DNA from: an uncultured Pseudomonadota bacterium
Lineage (GTDB): Bacteria > Pseudomonadota > Gammaproteobacteria > Burkholderiales > SG8-41
Direction: 5' to 3'
DNA: 26,857 bases
NCBI GenBank assembly: GCA_946885605.1
Contig: CAMPGR010000037.1
Coordinates: 1-26,857 of the forward strand
Positions 7,308-14,869 of this stretch are shown one piece after another. The notes below the pieces were generated by a model, which made no database searches, was not told the origin of the DNA, and saw only the letters and a program-made list of their open reading frames with translations. Every line of letters begins with the position of its first letter. Position 1 is the stretch's first letter. The position numbers were made by a program, and so were the translations under genes.

Positions 7308-8312
7308 TCATTCGGCCTTGATGTTCGCTTCCTTGATGATCGGCAGCCAGCGCTTCTGCTCGCTCCGCGCGAAGTCGAGATACTCCGCCGGGGTCGACGG
7401 TGCGGGATCGATGCCGCGATCGTTCAACTGCTTGATCACATCCGGCGACTTCAACGCGGCGACGAAGTCGCGGTTGAGGCGATTCACGATGGAAGCGGGT
7501 GTCTTGGCCGGCGCAAGCAACCCGTACCAGTTGGTCGCGCTATAGCCTTTCACGCCCGCTTCGGCGACCGTCGGCACTTCGGGCAGCGCAGCCGAGCGCT
7601 TCGTGCCGGTCACCGCGATCGCGCGCACTTTGCCCGATTTCACCTGCGGCACCGCGGTCGAGATCACCGCGATGAACGCCGGCACGTGGCCGGCAATCAA
7701 GTCCGACATCGCCGGGCCGCCGCCCTTGTACGGAATGTGCGTCATCGGCACCTTGGTCATGCTGCTCAAGAGCACGCCGGCGAGATGGCCGGGGCTGCCC
7801 ACCCCCGAGCTCGCGTAGTTCAATCGTCCCTGCTGTGCCTTCGCGTACGCGAGAAACTCGGGGAGCGTCTTGGCGGGCACGGAAGGATGCACGATCAGGA
7901 TGTTCTGCAGCGACACCAGCATCGTGATGTAGGTAAAGTCCTTGAACGGATCGTACGGCACCTTCTGGATGGCGGGGCTGATGACGAGCCCGCCGAAATG
8001 CCCCATGGCGACCGTGTGACCGTCAGGCTCCGCGTTCTTGAGGATCTGCAGCGAAAGGATGCCGTTCGCGCCGGGACGGTTGTCCACGATCACCTGCTCG
8101 CCAAGGCTTTCGCTCACCTTGGGTTGGACGATGCGGGCGACGAGATCGGTGGCGCCGCCGGGCGGGAAGCCGACGATGAAGCGCACCGGTTTGGTCGGGC
8201 TCCACTCAGCGGCGAGTGCCGGCGCTGCAAGGAGCGCAGAGAATGCGGCGGCGGCCACACCCGCCAGCGCGCGTTTAGCGAAGTTCATGGTTTTACGATT
8301 CCTCAATTTCAT
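7308..8312 (-). CDS. Bug/TctC-family periplasmic solute receptor (1 of 5)
   Basis: This 334-residue precursor has a signal peptide (hydrophobic run ending AAPALA, cleavage before AEW) and the Bug fold. Diagnostic segments are KPVRFIVGFPPGGATDLVAR, VDNRPGANGILSLQI, PDGHTVAMG, MTHIPYKGGGPAMSDLIAGHV and LPEVPTVAEAGVKGY. Bug proteins bind small carboxylates and related solutes in the periplasm; classical members deliver them to TctAB permeases, and many others have no dedicated permease. I chose ATG 8312, which has GAGGAG 5 bases upstream. ATG 8288 (MNFAKRAL) also has GAGGAA about 10 bases upstream and cannot be excluded. The gene precedes ligJ by 22 bases, suggesting that it imports or senses an aromatic acid or a di/tricarboxylate linked to that pathway. 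Confidence 0.9.
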   Translation of the reverse strand: MKLRNRKTMNFAKRALAGVAAAAFSALLAAPALAAEWSPTKPVRFIVGFPPGGATDLVARIVQPKVSESLGEQVIVDNRPGANGILSLQILKNAEPDGHTVAMGHFGGLVISPAIQKVPYDPFKDFTYITMLVSLQNILIVHPSVPAKTLPEFLAYAKAQQGRLNYASSGVGSPGHLAGVLLSSMTKVPMTHIPYKGGGPAMSDLIAGHVPAFIAVISTAVPQVKSGKVRAIAVTGTKRSAALPEVPTVAEAGVKGYSATNWYGLLAPAKTPASIVNRLNRDFVAALKSPDVIKQLNDRGIDPAPSTPAEYLDFARSEQKRWLPIIKEANIKAE

Positions 8313-8506
8313 CACTGCTCCTCTTTGACAACGGGACTTGCGGATGAATCATTCCTCGAAGGCTACCAACGGATCTTGGCAATCAGACGTGCGGCCGCAC
8401 GGGCCGCGGCGATCGCGTGATGCGGGGATAGGATAACAGATCGGGCCGCGTTGCTCCGGCGCGCGAAGTCCACATTACGACTCTAGAACACTCCCTCTCC
8501 CCGAAT

Positions 8507-9718
8507 CTACTTATACAACAGCACCGATTCGCGCTCCTCCCGCCACGCTTCTTCATCCTCCCTCGTAAGCGCATCGAGATCAGCGGGCGCGGCGGATGCA
8601 TCGTCCACCCACTCGCGCAACAGAGGGCTCCCGTTGATGATGTCGATCGCGAGGCGATCGCGCTCGTATTCGTACGGAAAATGGCGCCAGATCGCGTACG
8701 CCGGCTTCAGTTTCCGCAGCGCCTTGAACGCGAGCGCGACGAGCCGCCACGACTTGAATGCTTCGTGGTCGTACGCCGGATCGTCGACGTGGATCTGCAC
8801 GCCCGCGCAAAGCCGCCCGGCGTGCTTGTGAAACGTTGGCTCGAACCAGCACGGGCGCAACCGGCAACCGCGCATCCAGTGCGGCGCGATCGTTTCCATC
8901 GTCGCGAGGAGCGCGCGCGGATCGAGATCCGGCGCGCCGAGCAGTTCGAGGGGGCGCGTCGTTCCGCGCCCTTCGGAGAGCGTCGTGCCTTCGAGCATGA
9001 CGGTACCCGCATAGCAGCGCGCCATGGATAGCGTCGCCGCGTTGGGGCTGGGGTTTACCCACGCGCGCTCGTGGAGCGGCCAGCCGTAGCCCGGCGCGCT
9101 GGACGGATGCCAGCCTTCCATCGTCACGACCCGGCAATCGACATCGAGCTTGAGCGTGCGCACGAACCACTTCGCGAGCTCGCCGAGCGTGAGCCCGTGG
9201 CGCATCGGCAGCGCTCCGGCACCGACGAAGCTCTCCCAGCCCGCGCGCAGCGTGAGGCCTTCGATGGGGCGGCCGGCGGGATTCGGCCTGTCGAGCACCC
9301 ACACGCTCTTCCCATGCTGCGCGGCCGCTTCGAGGATGTAGCGCAGCGTCGTGATGAAGGTATAGACGCGGCAGCCGACGTCCTGCAGATCGATGAGCAG
9401 CACGTCAAAGCTTTCCATCATCTCGCGCGTCGGGCGGCGCACCTGGCCGTAGAGGCTGTAGACGAGTATGCCGTGCACCGAGTCGGCGTAGTCGGACGAC
9501 TCCGCCATGTTGTCCTGCTTGTCGCCGCGCAGCCCGTGCTGCGGGCCGAACGCGGAGGTGAGGTTGATCTCGGGGAAGGACGCCAGCACGTCGAGGGTAT
9601 GCACGAGATCGTGCGTCACCGACGCGGGATGCGCGAGCAGCGCGACACGCCGCCCGGAGAGCGGCTTGCGCAGGGCAGGCTCGTCTCTCAGCCTGTCGAT
9701 TCCGAATCTGATGGACAT
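8507..9718 (-). CDS. NamZ-like exo-beta-N-acetylmuramidase (DUF1343)
   Basis: This 403-residue protein matches DUF1343/NamZ throughout. It has the N-terminal Rossmann-like domain (RRVALLAHPASVTHDLVHTL, SAFGPQHGLRGDKQDNMAES, ILVYSLYGQVRRPTREMM, LLIDLQDVGCRVYTFITTL, VLDRPNPAGR) and the C-terminal domain (WVNPSPNAATLSMARCYAGT, LEGTTLSEGRGTTRPLELLG, AGVQIHV). NamZ releases terminal N-acetylmuramic acid from the non-reducing end of peptidoglycan glycans and belongs to cell-wall recycling. No signal peptide is visible before MSIRFGIDRLRD, so this copy looks cytoplasmic, although characterised NamZ proteins are usually exported. It starts 32 bases after the LysR gene on the same strand and has no clear Shine-Dalgarno sequence, so it may depend on read-through from that gene. 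No MurNAc uptake or kinase gene is in the window. Confidence 0.87.
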   Translation of the reverse strand: MSIRFGIDRLRDEPALRKPLSGRRVALLAHPASVTHDLVHTLDVLASFPEINLTSAFGPQHGLRGDKQDNMAESSDYADSVHGILVYSLYGQVRRPTREMMESFDVLLIDLQDVGCRVYTFITTLRYILEAAAQHGKSVWVLDRPNPAGRPIEGLTLRAGWESFVGAGALPMRHGLTLGELAKWFVRTLKLDVDCRVVTMEGWHPSSAPGYGWPLHERAWVNPSPNAATLSMARCYAGTVMLEGTTLSEGRGTTRPLELLGAPDLDPRALLATMETIAPHWMRGCRLRPCWFEPTFHKHAGRLCAGVQIHVDDPAYDHEAFKSWRLVALAFKALRKLKPAYAIWRHFPYEYERDRLAIDIINGSPLLREWVDDASAAPADLDALTREDEEAWREERESVLLYK

Positions 9719-9750
9719 GGGTGGTCGAGTAAGTGGCGGCGGGCGCGAGC

Positions 9751-10722
9751 TCAATGCTTCGCCGGTTTGGGATAAATGGCGACAGGATATGTCGGTACGT
9801 TGCCGGTGACCAGCGCGCGGTCGATGTCCGCCCCCGGGCACTGCGGCACCAGCAGGGATGCGAAGTCCGCCGTGTGCCGGAGCAGGTACTGGTTACGCCG
9901 CAGCATGAGATAGGCGACGTTCGCTTCGAAAATGTGTGCGACATCGATCGCTTTGAGCCCGCGGTCGCGCTTCGCGTCGAACGCGACCGACGGCAGCACT
10001 GAAATGCCGAGGCCGCGCGTGACGTACCACTTGATGACGTCCGTATCAGTGGCCGCGACCACGATGTTGGGCTCGAGCCGCGACCTTGAAAACCGCTGCA
10101 GCACCTTCTGTCCCGCCGCAAATGAAGCGTCCAGGGCGATCAGCGGGTACTGCGCGATATCCTCGATGGCGGGCCTCCTTTTCCTGAGCAGGGGATGGCC
10201 CGCCGGCACGACGATGCTCCGCGGCAGCTCGTAGCAGGGCAGCATGACGATGTCCCTCACGGGCTCGTCCGGCCGGGCGCTGACGCCCACATCCGCATCG
10301 CCGTTGCTGACGAGGTCGACGACCCCCGCAGCATTGCCCTGCCGGACCACGACCTGCACCTTGGAGTGGCGGCGGGAAAACCGCTCGATGACGTCCGCCA
10401 GAACGTAGCGCGCGTGCGTGTGCGTCGTGGCGATGACGAGCCGCCCGCTCTCCTGGGTTCCGAAGTCCTCGCTGATCGACTGTATGGTTCGAGCGTCGTT
10501 CAGTATGCGGCGCGCTGTCTTGAGTATGGCTTCTCCGGCCGCTGTGAAGGCGACGATGCGGTTGCCCTGGCGGAGCACGATGTCCACACCGAGCTCGCGC
10601 TCCAGCGACGAGAGCTGCTTGCTCACCCCCGGCTGAGTCGTATGCAGCGCACGCGCGGCCCGGGTGATATTCATATCGCAATCGGCGACCTGGCAGATCG
10701 CGCGCAGCTGGTGGAGATTCAT
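9751..10722 (-). CDS. CysB-like LysR-family transcriptional regulator
   Basis: This 323-residue protein has an N-terminal winged HTH (MNLHQLRAICQVADCDMNIT, then AARALHTTQPGVSKQLSSLE, residues about 1-60) and a periplasmic-binding-protein-like effector domain. The CysB subgroup is shown by HTTQPGVSKQ and by ATTHTHARYVLADVIERF (about residues 98-115), which parallels ATTHTQARYALP in CysB, where these residues bind the sulfate or N-acetylserine ligand. The CysB glutamine is a histidine here, so the ligand may differ. CysB-like regulators generally activate sulfur or organosulfur genes. The gene diverges from the ThDP-enzyme gene across 156 bases containing dyad sequences, so it probably regulates the large plus-strand gene run. 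ATG 10722 fits the family start. Confidence 0.9.
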   Translation of the reverse strand: MNLHQLRAICQVADCDMNITRAARALHTTQPGVSKQLSSLERELGVDIVLRQGNRIVAFTAAGEAILKTARRILNDARTIQSISEDFGTQESGRLVIATTHTHARYVLADVIERFSRRHSKVQVVVRQGNAAGVVDLVSNGDADVGVSARPDEPVRDIVMLPCYELPRSIVVPAGHPLLRKRRPAIEDIAQYPLIALDASFAAGQKVLQRFSRSRLEPNIVVAATDTDVIKWYVTRGLGISVLPSVAFDAKRDRGLKAIDVAHIFEANVAYLMLRRNQYLLRHTADFASLLVPQCPGADIDRALVTGNVPTYPVAIYPKPAKH

Positions 10723-10727
10723 CCAAC

Positions 10728-10775
10728 CATGACATAGCGTTATGGAGAGATAACAAAATATCCTTTTCTGTCATG
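10728..10775. promoter_or_regulatory. candidate LysR-type operator region
   Basis: Two dyads lie in the divergent region just upstream of the LysR start. CATGACA (10728-10734) is matched by its reverse complement TGTCATG (10769-10775). Between them GTTAT (10739-10743) and ATAAC (10750-10754) form a 5+5 inverted repeat with a 6-base spacer. LysR regulators bind T-N11-A dyads in such positions, with a recognition site near their own promoter and an activation site nearer the target. The assignment is inferred from position and symmetry; no consensus for this regulator is known to me. Confidence 0.45.
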
Positions 10776-10878
10776 TTTTGCCAGGTGCTAGCATGAGGAC
10801 CTTGCAAGCCCTCCGCGCCGCGCTCGAACGATGGAAGCGGCCCGCGCATCGACAGCCGACCAAAGTGAGGAGCCCCTT

Positions 10879-12552
10879 ATGCCCCGAATGACAGGCTCGC
10901 GCGCCTTCGCCGAGATGATGAAAGGTTATGGCATCGATCACATCTTTTTCGTGCCGGCCATCATGTCGAAGGCGCTGGCGGAAATGGAGGACATGCCGAT
11001 CCGCCGCGTGATGGTGCATGGCGAAAAATCGGCCGCCTACATGGCCGACGGTTATGCGCGCGCAAGCGGCCGGGTGAGCCTGTGCATGGCACAGCACATC
11101 GGCGCCTCCAATCTCGCCGCCGGATTGCGCGACGCCTGCATGGCGGGCTCTCCGGTGCTCGCGATCACGGGCGGACCCTCCACGGAGACGCGCTATCGCC
11201 ACACATACCAGGAGATCGAGGACTTCTCCCAGTTCGCGTGCGTGACCAAGTTCAGCGCGAACGTGCCGACGGTGGCGCGCATTCCCGACATGGTGCGTCA
11301 GGCGTTTCGCGAAGCGAGCACCGGTGCGCCGGGTCCCGTGCACTTGCAGTTCGCGGTGCGCGGCGGCCACATGGCGGAGGAAGAAGGCGATCTCGATCCT
11401 TTCGTCGAGCCGGAATATGCGCGCGTGCCGGCGTTTCGTCCCGAACCCGAGATGGATCGCGTGCGTGCGGTCGCGGCGGAGCTCGCGAAAGCCAAGCGCC
11501 CCGTTATCGTCGCCGGCGGCGGAGTGATCCGCTCGGGCGCCGAACGGGAATTGGTCGAGCTTGCCGAGAAGCTGCAGATTCCGGTAGCGACCGCGCTCAA
11601 TGCGAAAGCCGCCATCGCGGATCGCCATCCCTTGGCGGTCGGCGTGCCGGGAAGCTATTCGCGCTACTGCGCGAACAACGTCATCAAGGAAGCCGATCTC
11701 GTGTTCTTCATCGGCAGCCACGCCGGCGGGCAAGTCACGCACGGCCGCAACTTCCCGCCGCAGGGCACCCGCGTCGTCCAGCTCGACATCAGCCCGTCGG
11801 AGCTGGGGCGCATCTACCACAATGCCGCCTCCATACTGGGCGATGCCAAGGTTGCGCTGCGCCGGCTGATCGACGTCATGCAGCCGCGCTCGGACGAGGC
11901 GGCGAAGCAGTGGGTCGCACGCGCGCAGCAGCTCGTCAAGGAGTGGCGCACCGACGAAGAGAAGAATCGCAGCTCAGACGCCGTGCCGATCCGGCCCGAG
12001 CGCATCTGCAAGGCGATCACCGACGTCCTGCCCAAAGACGGCGTGATCGTGTCGGACACCGGCCACGCCGGCATCTGGACGGGCACCATGATCGAGCTCA
12101 ATCATCCCAGGCAGCGCTACTTCCGGTGCGCGGGCTCGCTCGGTTGGGGTTTTCCCGGCGCGCTCGGCGTCAAATGCGCGCTTCCGGACCGCCCGGTGCT
12201 CTGCTTCACCGGCGACGGCGGTTTCTATTACCACATCGCCGAACTCGAGACCGCGCGGCGCTGGGGCATCAATCTCGTCGTGCTCGTCAACAACAACAAC
12301 TCGCTCAACCAGGAAATCACGCTCAACAAGGTCGCCTACAACAATCAGCCGCGCGGAAGATGGACGGACATGTGGACCTTCACGGACAACAATTTCGCGA
12401 AGATCGCGGAGGCGTTCGGCGTGACCGGAATCCGTGTCGAGCATCCCGGCGAGCTTGCGGACGCGCTCAAGAGCGCGTTCGCCATGGAGAAGCCCGTCGT
12501 GCTCGATGTGGTGAGCGACAAGAACGTGCTCGCGAAGCGCGTACCGCACTGA
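10879..12552 (+). CDS. thiamine diphosphate-dependent enzyme, acetolactate synthase-like
   Basis: This 557-residue protein has the three-domain layout of the acetolactate synthase/pyruvate oxidase superfamily. The N-terminal pyrimidine-binding domain contains VHGEKSAAYMADGYAR, whose Glu49 is the conserved cofactor-activating glutamate. The middle domain is at about 190-330 (RPVIVAGGGVIRSGAERELV). The C-terminal pyrophosphate-binding domain has the metal-binding motif GDGG (445-448), ending in a run of asparagines (471-474). It therefore forms or cleaves a carbon-carbon bond next to a keto group, probably decarboxylating a 2-oxo acid or handling an acyl-CoA. The substrate cannot be deduced, and no small regulatory subunit gene follows, which argues against a biosynthetic IlvB. 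ATG 10879 follows GAGGAG by 6 bases. It is the first gene of the plus-strand run divergent from the LysR gene. Confidence 0.85.
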   Translation: MPRMTGSRAFAEMMKGYGIDHIFFVPAIMSKALAEMEDMPIRRVMVHGEKSAAYMADGYARASGRVSLCMAQHIGASNLAAGLRDACMAGSPVLAITGGPSTETRYRHTYQEIEDFSQFACVTKFSANVPTVARIPDMVRQAFREASTGAPGPVHLQFAVRGGHMAEEEGDLDPFVEPEYARVPAFRPEPEMDRVRAVAAELAKAKRPVIVAGGGVIRSGAERELVELAEKLQIPVATALNAKAAIADRHPLAVGVPGSYSRYCANNVIKEADLVFFIGSHAGGQVTHGRNFPPQGTRVVQLDISPSELGRIYHNAASILGDAKVALRRLIDVMQPRSDEAAKQWVARAQQLVKEWRTDEEKNRSSDAVPIRPERICKAITDVLPKDGVIVSDTGHAGIWTGTMIELNHPRQRYFRCAGSLGWGFPGALGVKCALPDRPVLCFTGDGGFYYHIAELETARRWGINLVVLVNNNNSLNQEITLNKVAYNNQPRGRWTDMWTFTDNNFAKIAEAFGVTGIRVEHPGELADALKSAFAMEKPVVLDVVSDKNVLAKRVPH

Positions 12553-12638
12553 GCGGAGGCGTCTTGTCGCGCTGCTCGCTTGCCGTCACGCGCACGGCAC
12601 GCGGGCAGCGATCCGGAACTTACGAGGAGGAGTAGGAG

Positions 12639-13613
12639 ATGACCCACGCGATACGCGCCATTCTGGGCATCGCGGCGTTCGCAGCGCTCGCAGCGCCGGT
12701 CGGCGCGGCGGAGGAGAGCTATCCATCGCGCACGGTGCGCATCGTCGTGCCGACGGCGGCGGGCGGCCCGAGCGACCGGGCCGCCCGCCTGATCGCCGGG
12801 GAGCTCTCGAAGCGGTTGGGGCGCCAGGTGATCGTCGAGACGCGGCCCGGCGCGGGGACGATCATCGGAAGCGAAATCGGTGCCAAGGCGGCGCCCGATG
12901 GCTACACGCTGCTCCTGAGCCCGAGCACGCTCGCCATCAATCCGTCGAGCTACAAGAAGATGCCGTACAACGCGCTCACCGACTTTGCGTCGATCACCCA
13001 GACGCATTTCGTGCCGAACCTGTTCGCGGTGCACCCGTCGCTGCCGGTGAAGTCGACGAAGGAGTTCATCGCATTCGCCAAGGCGCGGCCGGACGAGATC
13101 CTCTACGGATCGGCCGGACACGGCACCAATCCGCATCTCACGGTCGAGCTCTTCGCGAGCATGGCCGGCGTCAAGCTCTATCACGTTCCTTATAAGGGCA
13201 CGCTGCCGGGGCTCACCGATCTGCTCGCAGGCCGCGTCGTCGTCATGGCGACGAGCTCGCTCGGGCTGCTCGTGCCGCACGTCCGGAACGGAAAGCTGCG
13301 CGCGCTCGGCGTGACGAGCCGCAAGAGGACCGAAGCGCTGCCCGACATCCCGAGCATCAGCGAGGCCGTGCCCGGCTACGAGTCGGTTCAGTGGTCAGCC
13401 CTGATGGCGCCCGCCGGCACGCCCGCCGCAATCATCGACCGTCTGCACAAGGAGACGGTTTCCATCCTGCGCATGCCGGAGATCAGAAAGAGTCTCGCTG
13501 CGGACAGCGCCGAAGTGGTGGGCAGCAGTCCGGAGGAGATGGCCGCGTTTCTGCGCGCCGAGACAGCGAAATGGGCGAAAGTCGCGAAAGCGGCGGGCAT
13601 CGAGCCGCAATGA
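12639..13613 (+). CDS. Bug/TctC-family periplasmic solute receptor (2 of 5)
   Basis: This 324-residue precursor has a signal peptide (residues 1-23, ending PVGAA) and typical Bug segments: RTVRIVVPTAAGGPSDRAAR, VETRPGAGTIIGSEI, APDGYTLLLSPST, ILYGSAGHGTNPHLTVELF, YHVPYKGTLPGLTDLLAGRV and LPDIPSISEAVPGYES. The GSAGHGT...H and PYKGT...GLTDLLAG loops, which line the ligand cleft in Bug proteins, are nearly the same as in the receptor encoded at 14870, so the two are close paralogs and may bind related ligands. An unusually rich GAGGAGGAG run precedes ATG 12639, predicting strong translation. The gene lies 86 bases after the ThDP enzyme and 36 bases before the two-domain cupin. Confidence 0.92.
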   Translation: MTHAIRAILGIAAFAALAAPVGAAEESYPSRTVRIVVPTAAGGPSDRAARLIAGELSKRLGRQVIVETRPGAGTIIGSEIGAKAAPDGYTLLLSPSTLAINPSSYKKMPYNALTDFASITQTHFVPNLFAVHPSLPVKSTKEFIAFAKARPDEILYGSAGHGTNPHLTVELFASMAGVKLYHVPYKGTLPGLTDLLAGRVVVMATSSLGLLVPHVRNGKLRALGVTSRKRTEALPDIPSISEAVPGYESVQWSALMAPAGTPAAIIDRLHKETVSILRMPEIRKSLAADSAEVVGSSPEEMAAFLRAETAKWAKVAKAAGIEPQ

Positions 13614-13649
13614 GCGAAGCACAGGACATCAACTGGAGGACCTAGAGTC

Positions 13650-14816
13650 ATGAGCGACGATGGAATGAAGGCGATACGGCGCGTGGTGACGGGCAACGAC
13701 GCGCGCGGGCGCTCGAGAGTGGTGTGGGACGGCCCAGCACCCGATGTGCACAAGGCAACCCCGCTCACCAATTCGTGGACCGATTTCTGGGTCTGGCATG
13801 AAAGTCCCGCGCCACTCTCGGGAGAGAGCGACGACGGCAGCGCGCACTACCTTTTTCCCGGGCCGCGCAATGGCGGGCACCTGCGCGCCGTATACGGCAA
13901 GGGTCGTCCGGCGAATTACGATGCGGGGTCAGACCCCAAAGTGAAGCCGTTCCATGCGCCCAAAGAGCGGCCGGCGGGCAAGACTTGGGATCGCGGCGGG
14001 CGCAACGCTTACACATCCGACATGCACAAGACCGAAACGGTCGATTACGCGATCCTGCTGCAGGGCGAGCGCAACCTCGTGCTGGATGATGGCGAAGTGA
14101 AGTGGCGGCCCGGCGACATCGTCATCGACGTCGCCGCCTATCACCAGTGGACGAGTCCGCGCGAGGAGGGCATCGTGCTCTACGACATGATCGCGGCGCG
14201 CTTCGTCGACGGCACCGCGGGCCTGGTGCAGGGGAACGTTCCGGTGATGCGCGCCGATTCCGGTCAGAAGCTTCCTGCAGGCATCAGACCCGCCCGGCGG
14301 ATCGTGTGCGCCGATCGCGAGGTGAACAAGTCGTGCCTCATCAGCGACGGGCCCTCGCCGGACGTGCGCCTCGATCCCGCGCGCCCCGGATTCGCGTTGC
14401 AGCGCATGTGGGTCACCGACGCGACGCCCGCGAAGATCGTCGCCGAATCGCTCCAGCTGCCGAACGTGCTCGAGCCGGCCGGCAACGGCTCCGTGCTGAA
14501 CGTCGTCACGTTCCCGCCGGACCGCGAATGGGAAGGCAAGATCGGCGAGCGCGAGGTGAAGGCATGGTTCGGCGCCGTGGGATCGGCCCGCGCCTCGACC
14601 TACTCGCCGAAAGCGCCTCATCCGTACATGCAGAAAACGAGCACGCTCGACTTCTGCGTGATCCTGGAAGGCGAGATCACGCTGCAGCTCGATACGCAGG
14701 AAGTGCCGATGAAAGCCGGAGAAATCGCCATCCTGCGCGGCGCGAACCACGCCTGGCGCAATCGCTCGACGAATCCCGCGGTCATCGCGATCGCCTCGCA
14801 CGCCGGCAAGTTGTGA
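13650..14816 (+). CDS. bicupin protein made of two diverged copies of one cupin unit
   Basis: This 388-residue cytoplasmic protein consists of two halves with the same order of motifs. The N-terminal unit (about 7-190) begins KAIRRVVTGNDARG, then DGPAPDV, and holds the barrel HKTETVDYAILLQGE to GDIVIDVAAYHQW. The C-terminal unit (about 212-388) begins RPARRIVCADREVN, then DGPSPDV and MWVTDATPA, and holds the barrel QKTSTLDFCVILEGE to GEIAILRGANHAW. Single-unit cupins of this kind occur near aromatic and organic-acid catabolic genes and have no established reaction. Each barrel keeps only part of the usual metal ligands (a histidine in HKT is a glutamine in QKT, and one late histidine remains in each), so only one site may bind metal. 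A REP-like 13-mer lies inside the N-terminal unit. The gene is sandwiched between two related Bug genes. The call as a cupin is firm; the function is unknown. Confidence 0.8.
   Translation: MSDDGMKAIRRVVTGNDARGRSRVVWDGPAPDVHKATPLTNSWTDFWVWHESPAPLSGESDDGSAHYLFPGPRNGGHLRAVYGKGRPANYDAGSDPKVKPFHAPKERPAGKTWDRGGRNAYTSDMHKTETVDYAILLQGERNLVLDDGEVKWRPGDIVIDVAAYHQWTSPREEGIVLYDMIAARFVDGTAGLVQGNVPVMRADSGQKLPAGIRPARRIVCADREVNKSCLISDGPSPDVRLDPARPGFALQRMWVTDATPAKIVAESLQLPNVLEPAGNGSVLNVVTFPPDREWEGKIGEREVKAWFGAVGSARASTYSPKAPHPYMQKTSTLDFCVILEGEITLQLDTQEVPMKAGEIAILRGANHAWRNRSTNPAVIAIASHAGKL
13925..13937. repeat. REP-like 13-mer inside the bicupin coding sequence
   Basis: GGGGTCAGACCCC here is identical to the arm of the hairpin at 1618-1651. 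It encodes residues 92-96 (end of Ala, then Gly-Ser-Asp-Pro) in a stretch between the two halves of the N-terminal cupin unit that has no counterpart in the C-terminal unit. Confidence 0.6.
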
Positions 14817-14869
14817 TCGCCCGGCACCGCAGTCTGCCGGCTCGACCGTTCGTTGGAGGGAGGAGAACC

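Noticed and set aside
11082..12635. 517-residue plus-strand frame inside the ThDP-enzyme gene
   Set aside because: Alternate frame of a gene with clear ThDP motifs; rich in Arg, Ala and Gly and without family similarity.
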